Below, in pieces: positions 17,840 through 26,562 of a DNA stretch of 64,000 nucleotides. The DNA lies in assembly GCF_003202755.1 (NCBI RefSeq), contig NZ_QGLK01000001.1, positions 682,001-746,000 of the forward strand, in the 5' to 3' direction. Each line of letters begins with the position of its first letter. Position 1 is the stretch's first letter. Position numbers and translations under genes: made by a program. The notes beneath the pieces are model-generated. The model was given only the letters and a program-made list of their open reading frames with translations. It did not search any database and was not told where the DNA came from. The DNA is from Bifidobacterium asteroides (GTDB lineage Bacteria; Actinomycetota; Actinomycetes; Actinomycetales; Bifidobacteriaceae).

Positions 17840-19258
17840 ATGACTTGGGCCTTGCGTGATCTGAAAGCCAATAGTGGCATCTGGGCTGGCGTCTTTATCG
17901 TTCTTGTGGTCACCCAAACCCTGCTCTGCGCCATGAGCGTGAGCATGGGCATCAACAGCTATTACCAAAGTTTGTCAGTCAAGACCAGTGATCCTGCCAA
18001 GAGTCTCGCATCGGCCCTAAGTCTGGTCTTTCTCACAGTCATTGTGCTCGGTTGCCTGGTGATCAAGCAGACCCTGCAGGCATCAATTCGCCAACGTCGG
18101 CAGGGGCTGGCCCTTCTCTCGCTGCTGGGAGCCACGCCTAAGCAGATTCTGCTGCTTACCCTTTTGCAGGTGATGATTTTGGTTCTACCAGCCTCCCTTG
18201 TTGCTGTGGCTCTTTCACCTGCGCTGGCTGGAAGAATCCTGGATTGGTATTCCACAGGGATGCCAATGCCGGTACATTTCGCTTTTACCTGGGGCGGTTT
18301 TCCCAGGTCTGCCCTGACTGGTCTTGTAGTGGGATTGGCCACGGCTGTCTTGGCGACCAGCCGGACATTGCGGGATTTGGGGAAGATGACACCCGTCCGG
18401 GTAGTGCGCCGTGCTGAGGAGAGCGAATCGATTGACCGGCCCCTACATGGACGGGGTCTTGTATTCCTTTTCCTTGGGTTGGCCTTGTTGTTATTGCCGT
18501 TGCCTGTCTTTGCCTATCTTTCGGACCCTAAGCAGGTCCAGGCAGTCATAAGTACCGTTGGGAGTGGGCCGCTGTTTGCTATTCTCCTGCTGCTGATTGC
18601 CTTGGCACGTTCTGGGGGGCCTGTTATAAGCAGGGTCACTCAACTTTGGACTGCTCTAGTGCCGTTGTCGTCTGCCGTTTGGCGGATAGCACGTTCGCAG
18701 GCTGTGGTCAGGAGTCGAGACACTGCATTCGGCTCAACAGTTATAGCTCTGACTGCCTGTATGTTTCTGGTTGGCGGTCTGTTGGCTGCCGGAGGCACCA
18801 GTACCATCGCCATGAACAAGATACCAGGAATAGAGAACGTCACATCGGGCGGAACCTTGGAGTTGCTCTATGGTTTCTGGGCAGCGCTGCTTGTCGCCCT
18901 AGTCGGTGTGATCGCGGGGTTCGCGATCGCCGCTCGGGATCGTGATATTGATCTGGCGCTCCTGTCGATTGCCGGCGCAAACTCGCAGCAGCTTACTGCT
19001 ATATCCATATTGGATGGCACCATCGTGATGACTACAGGCATTATCATCGCAGCAGGTGGCGCCGGACTGGTCGGACTGTGCGCTGCTTTGGTTTACTGGC
19101 CACTAGTCCACAGTCTGTCCATGGTCTTTCCCTGGCAGTTCTTCCTTATATGCGGGTTGCCGATCATTATCGTCGGCTCGCTGGCGACCATGCTGACGGC
19201 GCGGCCTGCATTGAGGCGTTCGCCCGTAGCCATTCTGCAAGGGGCCGTAGGCGAATGA
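17840..19258 (+). CDS. FtsX-like ABC transporter permease without adjacent ATPase
   Basis: A 472-residue membrane protein with two FtsX-type halves. Each half has a cytoplasmic segment (ASIRQRRQGLALLSLLGATPKQI and IAARDRDIDLALLSIAGANSQQL) followed by three helices, and the protein ends MLTARPALRRSPVAILQ. This topology belongs to MacB/lipoprotein-type or peptide-resistance ABC exporters. These usually have the ATPase gene next to the permease, but none is seen on either side: the upstream neighbours are broken minus-strand genes and the downstream gene is on the minus strand. The start at ATG 17840 has AGGTGA upstream. Substrate unknown. Confidence 0.85.
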   Translation: MTWALRDLKANSGIWAGVFIVLVVTQTLLCAMSVSMGINSYYQSLSVKTSDPAKSLASALSLVFLTVIVLGCLVIKQTLQASIRQRRQGLALLSLLGATPKQILLLTLLQVMILVLPASLVAVALSPALAGRILDWYSTGMPMPVHFAFTWGGFPRSALTGLVVGLATAVLATSRTLRDLGKMTPVRVVRRAEESESIDRPLHGRGLVFLFLGLALLLLPLPVFAYLSDPKQVQAVISTVGSGPLFAILLLLIALARSGGPVISRVTQLWTALVPLSSAVWRIARSQAVVRSRDTAFGSTVIALTACMFLVGGLLAAGGTSTIAMNKIPGIENVTSGGTLELLYGFWAALLVALVGVIAGFAIAARDRDIDLALLSIAGANSQQLTAISILDGTIVMTTGIIIAAGGAGLVGLCAALVYWPLVHSLSMVFPWQFFLICGLPIIIVGSLATMLTARPALRRSPVAILQGAVGE

Positions 19259-19466
19259 TTCACACCAAGCAAATGGAGTAGGTCTATAAAGATCGCTCTA
19301 GAGGTTTGATTATGGACTGTTGATTGTTGCAAATGCAATAGGGAAGTTTCAGACCTCTTTGCCTGTCACGCTGTTCTGTTCCCCTTCGTTGCGCAAAAAT
19401 AGAAAGCTCTGTGGGTTTGAATGTAGTAAGTGGGACCGAATGATCATTCATGCTCCGATAACAGAA

Positions 19467-20207
19467 TCAGGAAGTCTCCAGCATGCGGGCCTCTTGCACT
19501 ACTGAAATGAAAGCTTCGGATTCGTGCGCAAACCGGCCCAAGAACAACCCGTCGACAGTTGGCCATAATTCAGTCAGAAGCCCGGGTCCTGCCGAACCTC
19601 CATAAATGATGGATATGTTATCGTCGTACTGTTGGAAATGTTCAGAAATAGCAGTACATACTTCGCGCACATACTCTGTTGATGCGGGATGCTGGGCTCC
19701 TATGGCCCATATCGGTTCATATGCGACCCATAGCGGGCCTGATTGATGACCATCTACAGCGTTATTGATTTCTTCGATACATACTTGTGATGCTTTCTCT
19801 GCAGTCATGCGTTCTGGCTCGCCCACACACAACAATGGCGTCAGACCGTTGCGCCAAGCAGCGGCCACCTTACCTGAGATAAGGGCATCGTCCTCGTGAT
19901 AATATCTGCGACGTTCTATGTGACCGATTTCTACAATCGAAGCACCCAGAGCAGCCAAATCTGAGCCGGATACTTCTCCTGTGTACGCTCCTCTGTCGTT
20001 GGGACAGACATCTTGGGCTCCGATTCGTACCCCTGCCTGTTTTAGCAACGATGCCGCTGAAGCAATCGTGAGAAAATCAGGAAGCACGGCCATAACGACA
20101 GAATCGGCGTCATGGATGGGCTTCAGTAGTTGACTCAGACGCTGACAATAGTCAAGCGTCCTCTTTCGGGGGAAATACATCTTGGTGCTTAAGGCAACGA
20201 TTGCCAT
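19467..20207 (-). CDS. Triosephosphate isomerase paralogue (four-carbon sugar phosphate type)
   Basis: A 246-residue TIM barrel. The catalytic Lys (K9 in STKMYF), His (H96 in EIGHIERR) and Glu (E164 in VAYEPIWAIG) are kept, but the canonical N-W-K-M-N start is S-T-K-M-Y and GHSERR is GHIERR, so the phosphate/enediol pocket differs from housekeeping TPI. In erythritol and L-erythrulose pathways, TPI paralogues (EryH/LerI type) interconvert erythrulose 1- and 4-phosphates. With RpiB-like, PdxA-like and DtnK-like genes upstream, such a role is likely; conversion of DHAP to glyceraldehyde 3-phosphate is the alternative. It is last in the operon, after a 178-base gap containing an AGGCGCGC/GCGCGCCT hairpin (20316-20355). 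Confidence 0.8.
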   Translation of the reverse strand: MAIVALSTKMYFPRKRTLDYCQRLSQLLKPIHDADSVVMAVLPDFLTIASAASLLKQAGVRIGAQDVCPNDRGAYTGEVSGSDLAALGASIVEIGHIERRRYYHEDDALISGKVAAAWRNGLTPLLCVGEPERMTAEKASQVCIEEINNAVDGHQSGPLWVAYEPIWAIGAQHPASTEYVREVCTAISEHFQQYDDNISIIYGGSAGPGLLTELWPTVDGLFLGRFAHESEAFISVVQEARMLETS

Positions 20208-20385
20208 GACTTCTACTTTCGCATGATCGAATTATGAGTATCTACTGTCAATTTGTTTGCAGGCATAGCTCCTGGGCAGAAGCAGCGTCACTATTCCTGC
20301 AACGTCTTATCACAAAGGCGCGCAGAGACATTTTTGAGCTGCTTACCGCGCGCCTGAACGCATTTATCCACTTGCACCGGCCGTC

Positions 20386-20838
20386 TTAGCAGGTTCCGAG
20401 AGTCCCTCGTTCATATTCGTTAATTCGGTCCACCTTGGGAGCGCTGCGCGATTTGGGGTCAAACGTATGACTCAGGTACTCGTCCATAAACATCTTGGCC
20501 GACTCCACTCCTACTACTTGTGCTCCCATTGAAATGAGATTCGCATTATTGCTGAGCACAGCTCGTTGAGCCTGATAGATATCCGTAACACATGCACAAT
20601 AAGCGCCGGGGACCTTGTTTGCAGCGATGGACAACACACCTATACCGGTTCCGCACAGCAGAATTCCACGATCCTCTTCACCGGCGGCAACCGACTTTGC
20701 CACCGCTATGGCGGTGTTGGCATAAATAGGATCCCCAGAGGGGAAGTCGACCACTTCATGACCGAGCCGCTCAGCCTCTTTTATCAAGGCCTGCTTGAGC
20801 TCAGTGGCATTGGGATCACAACCGAAAGCCAGCTTCAT
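20386..20838 (-). CDS. RpiB/LacAB-family sugar-phosphate isomerase
   Basis: A 150-residue protein of the RpiB/LacB fold. The N-terminus reads MKLAFGCDPNATELK, the GCDPNA variant rather than the GSDHAG of ribose-5-phosphate isomerase. The catalytic Cys loop is kept in GILLCGTGIGVLSIAANK. This variant, next to a TPI paralogue, resembles the EryI/DerI isomerases that turn D-erythrulose 4-phosphate into D-erythrose 4-phosphate; that assignment is inference from context. AGAGGAG lies before ATG 20838, inside the end of the pdxA-like gene. Confidence 0.82.
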   Translation of the reverse strand: MKLAFGCDPNATELKQALIKEAERLGHEVVDFPSGDPIYANTAIAVAKSVAAGEEDRGILLCGTGIGVLSIAANKVPGAYCACVTDIYQAQRAVLSNNANLISMGAQVVGVESAKMFMDEYLSHTFDPKSRSAPKVDRINEYERGTLGTC

Positions 20839-20840
20839 AT

Positions 20841-21893
20841 CTACTCCTCTTTCCCTGCATTCTGTTCCTGCGAGCGCTTGTAATCCATGCCCATCTTGGC
20901 GTACACTGCAGCGACCCGAGTCGCCTCAATCATGCTGCGCCCCTGAGCGGTCCCTTTCCCGGCAATATCGAAGGCAGTGCCATGATCTACGGAACTACGC
21001 ATAAAAGGCAGCTCCAGCGTTATCGTCACTGCATGCTCGAAGTCCAAAGTTTTGCAGGCGATATGGCCTTGATCGTGGTACATCGAGAGAATGCAGTCAT
21101 TGTGTCCGTCTAGGTTCAGTGCGAAAATGGCATCAGCCGAAAGAGGGCCGTCTGCGCAGATTCCGAGCTTTTGTGCATCTTCGACAGCTGGGCGGATATC
21201 GGTGATTTCTTCGGTGCTGAACATACCGCCTTCGCCCACGTGGGGATTCAATGCAGCGACGCCGATGGTCGGGTGCTTAAAACCGAGTTTCTTGAATTCT
21301 GTGTCGATATTCTTGAGAAACTCTAGAATGCGATCATGGTTGGCCAGATCACAAGCCTTGCGTAACGAAACATGACGGCTGACGAAAAAGACACGCAGCT
21401 TATGGACGTTAAACATGGTCAAGGCATAAGGCGAATGCGTGAGCTCCTGATAGATCTCGGTATGCCCAATATAAGGAACGTCCGTCATTTTCAGCGCGGC
21501 CTTATTGATTGCTGCAGTGGAGACTGCATCGATCTTGCCGGCCATTCCTAGGTCGATGGACTTGGTGATGTATGAGTAAGCGCGAAGAGCCGCATCACGC
21601 TGAGGGTAGCCATATTCGATCTTTGCGTCATTTGCCACATCGGTCTGTAACAGATCGACTGTGCCATAACGGTAATATGCTTCGCTGGGATCATTAATCA
21701 TATGGATCTTCAGAGCACCTACATTGCATACTTTCATAGCCTGCTCAAAGCTGTCGCGATGCCCGATGACGAATGGTTTGCATATGTCGTAAATCATCGC
21801 GGACCTCATCGTCTGGACTACAGTTTCAGGTCCGATTCCAGCTGGATCGCCAAGGGTTATGGCCATGACTGGCTTTTGCAATTCTTCGCTCAT
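20841..21893 (-). CDS. PdxA2-like 4-phospho-D-threonate/erythronate dehydrogenase
   Basis: A 350-residue PdxA-family enzyme. It keeps GDPAGIGPE at the N-terminus and the metal-binding histidines (PYIGHTEIYQ, the central region and MYHDQGHIACKTL). True PdxA works in vitamin B6 synthesis, whereas PdxA2 members next to a DUF1537 kinase oxidise and decarboxylate 4-phospho-D-threonate or -erythronate to dihydroxyacetone phosphate. The neighbouring DtnK-like kinase makes the second role much more likely. The intact reading frame of the kinase would end one base upstream of this start, indicating tight coupling. Confidence 0.86.
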   Translation of the reverse strand: MSEELQKPVMAITLGDPAGIGPETVVQTMRSAMIYDICKPFVIGHRDSFEQAMKVCNVGALKIHMINDPSEAYYRYGTVDLLQTDVANDAKIEYGYPQRDAALRAYSYITKSIDLGMAGKIDAVSTAAINKAALKMTDVPYIGHTEIYQELTHSPYALTMFNVHKLRVFFVSRHVSLRKACDLANHDRILEFLKNIDTEFKKLGFKHPTIGVAALNPHVGEGGMFSTEEITDIRPAVEDAQKLGICADGPLSADAIFALNLDGHNDCILSMYHDQGHIACKTLDFEHAVTITLELPFMRSSVDHGTAFDIAGKGTAQGRSMIEATRVAAVYAKMGMDYKRSQEQNAGKEE

Positions 21894-21894
21894 A

Positions 21895-23291
21895 TCAAAT
21901 AGTTGCTTTCTCTGATTGGTTTATTTGGACATGCTGTTCATCGAAAAGGCGGTTGACGACCTGAAGGGAGGTCTCTTCTACGCCGGTCAATCCTCCTTTG
22001 CATATGACTGGCGTGCCCGAGAAGGGTCCGCCGACAATAACTGATGATCTACTTGAGGAATGAGGTAGTCGACCATGTGCAGCCCCTGTGCCTCGATGGC
22101 CTTGCAGAAACGCACCGTGGTCTCGCCGCCCGTCAGATAAAAGCTGGCGCAACGTTCGGGAGTAACTATATTGGCCACCGTGCGGGCGACTTCACTGAAT
22201 TTTTCCGTTATCAGATTCGAGGCTTCTTCGGCAGGAAGGCCGCTGATCATGGTCAATTCGTCAGGTTTGGCAGGGAGCTTGTCTTCTAAGGCATTGTCAA
22301 CAGCCAGAAGTACCACCCTCGGCTGATGGGAGCTTGACGACAGTATTTGTCTAGCTTGCTCTTTGACCCGCTGCATCTCCTCGCTGCATACTGGAGGCTT
22401 ATTCGAAATCAGTTTCATGGGATCAACTGATAGAACCGCTGTGCCGGGTTCCGCAGCCAAACGCATCATCTGCATACGAGTGGTCTTCGTGGCGCTGCCG
22501 GCACAGGTAAGTACGATGCCCTTGTCGAATTTGCTGGCCTCTGTACGTACTGATCGATCAGGGCGAGGGCTTGGATGAATGGAGTTGTGCCTCATAGCCA
22601 ATGCCAGTGTGAACGGGCCCGGATCCACGGCAACCACTTTCCATCCCAAACCGACGACGGCATCGGCGATCCACTGAATCTCCTGCAATGTAGCGGCATC
22701 AAGCACAAAGACCCTGCAGCCTCTCGTCCGTTGCAGCAGCAGTTGAGCTGCTATGGTATGGGCGCCGAGCACTACATCGTCGACCGGGACATAAGCCACC
22801 TTTTGTTTCATCTGAGACTGCACAAGATTGCGCACATCAGAAAGCACCACAGGTGTGCGCACATCATGTGCGACGTCGGTCATTGCCAGGGGAATCGAGT
22901 CAATCAGCAGATATCCGCCGATCATGACTTTTTTCGATTGAGGCATCGCCGGCACCACAAGAGCGACATAGTCGTCATCCAGGGCCGATAGCATTCCTTC
23001 CACCTCAGCACCTATGTTGCCGCGCATGGTGGTGTCGATGCGTTTGGAAAACTGTGTGGCGCCGAGTGAAAGTAAACTCTGTGTGGCTTCACGAACCGCT
23101 TTATATGCTTCCTCTGGCTTCATGGCACGAGAATCAGTGCTGGTGATAATCACGTCTTCGTCGGGGCTTACGATATCCGCCATGGTTCGCGCGTCGTAGC
23201 ACAATGTGGGCTCTATTCCTTCGCGCGCCAGTAGTGCTCCCACGGTAGTGCCATCAGTGACGTCGTCGGCAACAATGCCAAGTTCGGTCAT
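21895..23291 (-). pseudogene. DtnK-like four-carbon acid sugar kinase, frameshifted near the 3' end
   Basis: DUF1537/DtnK kinases phosphorylate D-threonate, D-erythronate or L-threonate at C4. The N-terminal substrate domain (IVADDVTDGTTVGALLA, TDSRAM, FSKRIDTTMRGNIGAEVEG) and most of the nucleotide domain up to YLTGGETTVRFCKAIEAQG are normal. The frame then shifts at about 22041, where CAGTTATT replaces an expected CAGGTTATT. The frame seen runs to a TGA at 21987, while the conserved ending VGGPFSGTPVICKGGLTG continues in the next frame to 21895. About 45 C-terminal residues, including the ATP-site glycine loop, are lost. Function is doubtful unless the frameshift is bypassed or is an assembly error. 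Confidence 0.85.
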
Positions 23292-23338
23292 AATTGCTCC
23301 TTACTGCTTTCAAAGCTGTACTGATAGGGTGGAGCAAC

Positions 23339-24694
23339 TCATTCGGCAGCTGTTTCCACTTTGACGGCCTCGTCCTTTCTGGGCTCAACAGCAGGTTTGA
23401 ACTCGGTTAGTGTGAGCAAAATGAAGAAAGCGAGGACCAATATCAGTACAAAATAGCTGAATGCCACTGTGTAATTGTGCGTGGCATCGAGCAGCGCACC
23501 TACGATCAGCTGAGCGAAGAACCCACCGAGATTGCCGCCGCTGTTGATGATGGAAATGGCAAATGGATAGGTTGAATTGGTCGTTATATTCATTGCAAAG
23601 GATGTAAAGCCGGACCAACCGATGTTGAGGAAGAAACCGGCAAGAATCAGTACGATTGCTAATAGTGCGGTGCTGTTGGGCGTAATCAGCAGAATTGCCA
23701 TCATCACTGCTGTCATCAGCATCGCAGGCTTCCTGCGTCCTCGGAAAATACGATCTGAGACAAAGCCGCCAAGAATAGCGCCGATCAGACCTCCGATATA
23801 CGGAGTGGACGACATCTAGCCCATGGAAATGGTTCCATAGCCTCGCGCGCTCTTCAAATAGTCAGGAATCCAGGTAATCATCCCATAGAGCACGTTGTTC
23901 ATGCAGAAGTAGGCAAGCGTAACGCCCCAGATGTTCCAGGACTTGAACACTTCGCCGTTACGATGGAGACGACGGCCCTGGCGCAGTCTGATAACCTTGT
24001 CGATCCAGCCCATATTGCCGAAATCGACCGCTGTGGCCTTGCCTCCGTTCTTGTCGCTTTCGATATACTCAAGCTCAGCTTTGTTGACGTGCCTGCTCTC
24101 CCTGGGGTGAGAACGGACGACCAGATAAAATACCAAGGCCATGATGAATCCGGGGACCGAGAACCAAATAAATACGGATCTCCAGCCAAATGCTTGAGCC
24201 AGGAACACGGAAACTATTGGGACAAGAATCGGGGCCACCATGGTAGAGCCGATGTAGACACCTGTCGCGATGCCCTTTTCTTTCAAAGGGAACCATGAGT
24301 TGATTGTCGATGTCATGCCTACGGGTGTGGGCCCTTCAATCAGTCCTAGGAACAGACGCAGGACCAGCAGCGCCAACGCTCCGCCCACATGGCCCATGAG
24401 GAATGTGACGATCGAAAAACTTAGAATCGCCACGGAAACGATCTTCCTAGTGCCAAACTTACCCATGACCAAGCCGGCGGGAATTTGCGAAACAGCATAT
24501 CCCAGGAAGAAGAGGCTGGATACTGCTCCTGCCTCAAAGTTTGAAATCTGGAATTCGCTTCTCATCATTGGCAGAACGGCACCGATATTGGAGCGATCTG
24601 CCATGCAAATAACGTAGCCTACGAAGATTGTCGAAAGGACAACCCAGCGATAACCGCTACGGTGCGGTTGTACCGCTTTCTGTGTAGATGCCAT
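23339..24694 (-). pseudogene. MFS anion:cation symporter interrupted by an amber codon
   Basis: A 451-codon major facilitator gene of the ACS type (sugar-acid/tartrate/phthalate transporters). It starts RSNIGAVLPMMRSEFQISNFEAGAVSSLFFLGYAVSQIPAG with six helices, then the central loop, then the second six. A TAG at 23816-23818 interrupts the frame after YGTISMG, and the same frame resumes at once as MSSTPYIGGLIGAILGG. A Trp codon (TGG) is the expected residue there. Because the stop is followed directly by ATG, re-initiation could make the C-terminal 158 residues as a separate chain. This is the likely uptake system of the four-carbon acid operon and its first gene. Confidence 0.88.
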
Positions 24695-24769
24695 ATATGC
24701 TTCCTTGCAATATGAGTACGGTTAAAACATGAAAATTTATACCAATTGTTATTGTGATTTGAAACCTGA

Positions 24770-24805
24770 TACAGTATTTTTGAGAAAAGAAGTCAAAATA
24801 CTGTA
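24770..24805. promoter_or_regulatory. Likely SorC operator in the divergent promoter
   Basis: A perfect 11-base inverted repeat, TACAGTATTTT (24770-24780) and AAAATACTGTA (24795-24805), with a 14-base spacer sits in the 117-base gap between the MFS gene and the regulator gene. Its place and symmetry fit self- and operon control by the adjacent SorC-family protein; binding itself is inference. Confidence 0.65.
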
Positions 24806-24811
24806 GCGAAG

Positions 24812-25786
24812 ATGATACAAATGACGAATAAAGCTGATAACGAAATGTCTCATGACCGACTTGCCGATGTGGCGGAATTGTATTGGATCCAAGGGCTAAG
24901 GATAGAACGAGTGGCACGGGAGTTGTGTATTTCACGCTCAACGGTTTCCAGACTCATTGCAAGGGCCAGAAAGGAGCATGTCATTGAATTCGTTGTCCAT
25001 AGAACAAAGAATTCAGCACTTGAGCTGGAGAACCGGCTCATCCAGAAATACCATGTCCGAGTACTCGTTGCCGATACCAGCGACAACGCAGACAACACAT
25101 TGAAAAGAATGGCTGTAGGAAAATGCGCAGCTATCTGGCTCAATACTCTTGTTCATTCCAACACCACAATCGGGGTTGCCTGGGGCCGCACCATAGAGGC
25201 TATGTCCTTGCAATTGCAACAGCGTCATTTGCCCGGCATGCGAATACTTCAGCTGCACGGGTTCGGTAACTCGCAGACCTTCGGAGAGAACTATGCCACC
25301 CAGATTCTTTCGCGGTTTCATAAGAACTTTGATGCATCAGTGCGACTTCTTCCTCTTCCCGCTATTTTCGACTCTGAAAATACCCGGAATCTCATGTATC
25401 AGGAATCGAGCATACGTAAGATTCTTGAATTGCGGAAACACATGAATATGATGGTTACCTCTGTCGGCACACCGAACGGATCTGACCCGAGCCCGTTGTT
25501 TACGCCAGGACTGTTGAGCAGTAAAGACATCAAGGTCCTGCATGAGCAAAAGGTGATCGGTAATCTTGCATCCACTTTTTACCGGGCCGATGGCAGTACC
25601 AGTGACATCGACCTGAACAGCAGATCGACCGGATTGAACCACACCGAGCTGATGAGTGTGGCAACGCGGTTGTTTCTTGTAGCTAGCCCCAGTAAAGTCC
25701 AAGCTCTGCATGTCGCTCTCAGGTCCGGATTTGTAACACATCTGGTGGTTGACCGCCAAACCGCAGCGACACTGCTTGAGCTATAA
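24812..25786 (+). CDS. SorC-family sugar-responsive transcriptional regulator
   Basis: A 324-residue protein. Residues 15-60 form a helix-turn-helix (LADVAELYWIQGLRIERVARELCISRSTVSRLIARARKE), and the rest is a sugar-phosphate binding domain of the SorC/DeoR type (IGVAWGRTIEAM; TSVGTPNGSDPSPLF; FLVASPSKVQALHVALRSGFVTHLVVDRQTA). Family members include EryD, the erythritol operon regulator. It is divergent from the four-carbon acid operon with a shared 11-base inverted repeat. ATG 24812 has no strong ribosome site, and ATG 24821 is an alternative. Confidence 0.88.
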   Translation: MIQMTNKADNEMSHDRLADVAELYWIQGLRIERVARELCISRSTVSRLIARARKEHVIEFVVHRTKNSALELENRLIQKYHVRVLVADTSDNADNTLKRMAVGKCAAIWLNTLVHSNTTIGVAWGRTIEAMSLQLQQRHLPGMRILQLHGFGNSQTFGENYATQILSRFHKNFDASVRLLPLPAIFDSENTRNLMYQESSIRKILELRKHMNMMVTSVGTPNGSDPSPLFTPGLLSSKDIKVLHEQKVIGNLASTFYRADGSTSDIDLNSRSTGLNHTELMSVATRLFLVASPSKVQALHVALRSGFVTHLVVDRQTAATLLEL

Positions 25787-26562
25787 CTAATGCAAGTAGG
25801 TATATGTGTTTGATATATGTGAACATTGATAATATTGTTGTTGACTCGAACATCTGTATTGTTATACAGATGGCGTGGATCTATTATGGCTGTGCACAAT
25901 TTACTGATGACAAAGAACATAGTATATAATTTCCTAAATAATGCGATAAGATCTCTCCACTTATAAATTCACTTTTCGAGTACATTACCCAAATAAAAAA
26001 TACTCTATATAAGAATTCTAATCTTCATAGAAATTGAAATGACAAACCAATAGTTAACTTTGACAAAAGCAAGATTTTTGGTCTACGACCGGTGTCAATC
26101 AAAACTGTTCGGCCGATATATATATTTCAACATTGCTAAAATAGCTTAGTGTACGTATTTCATCCTCTTGAAAAGCCGCCTATCAGAACTCCAATATGAA
26201 AACTTGCTGGTATTGCTTAGTAAGAGCCTGAAGATCGTTTGCTTACACACAACTTTCCGCTAGACAGGAATTGTGTGGCTTTAATTTAATTGTGTTGATG
26301 AATACTGGCTGTATAAAGGAGCCTGGTCGCTGTACAAATGTTGTTGTTGCGTTCGTACGAGACTGTAAATATTATCAGATCGTTAAATCTTTCTTTTCCT
26401 TTACTCTGCTATGATCATGAATGCCAACATGCCTGATATCTAGTTGCGTAGTATTTTACAAAGAAATTATCAGATTTAGTAATGAGGAATCATATGAGGC
26501 AATTTGATAATTGTATAAATCAAGTTTGTTTCTCCTGTAATTTTGCGTTTGTTAATATGGAA
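25787..26562. other. AT-rich stretch without recognisable genes (left flank of the islet)
   Basis: 776 bases clearly richer in A and T than the rest of the window, between the SorC regulator and the DUF262-HNH gene. Open frames are short and none has a ribosome site with a convincing protein. One tight hairpin stands out: CATCTGTAT-TGTT-ATACAGATG (25851-25872), with no T run. I found no integrase, repeat pair or tRNA. It may be degraded mobile DNA, which is inference from composition only. Confidence 0.55.

Noticed and set aside
25851-25872. Hairpin CATCTGTAT-TGTT-ATACAGATG as a terminator of the SorC gene
   Set aside because: The stem is good, but no T run follows on the plus strand, so I list it only as a hairpin in the gap.
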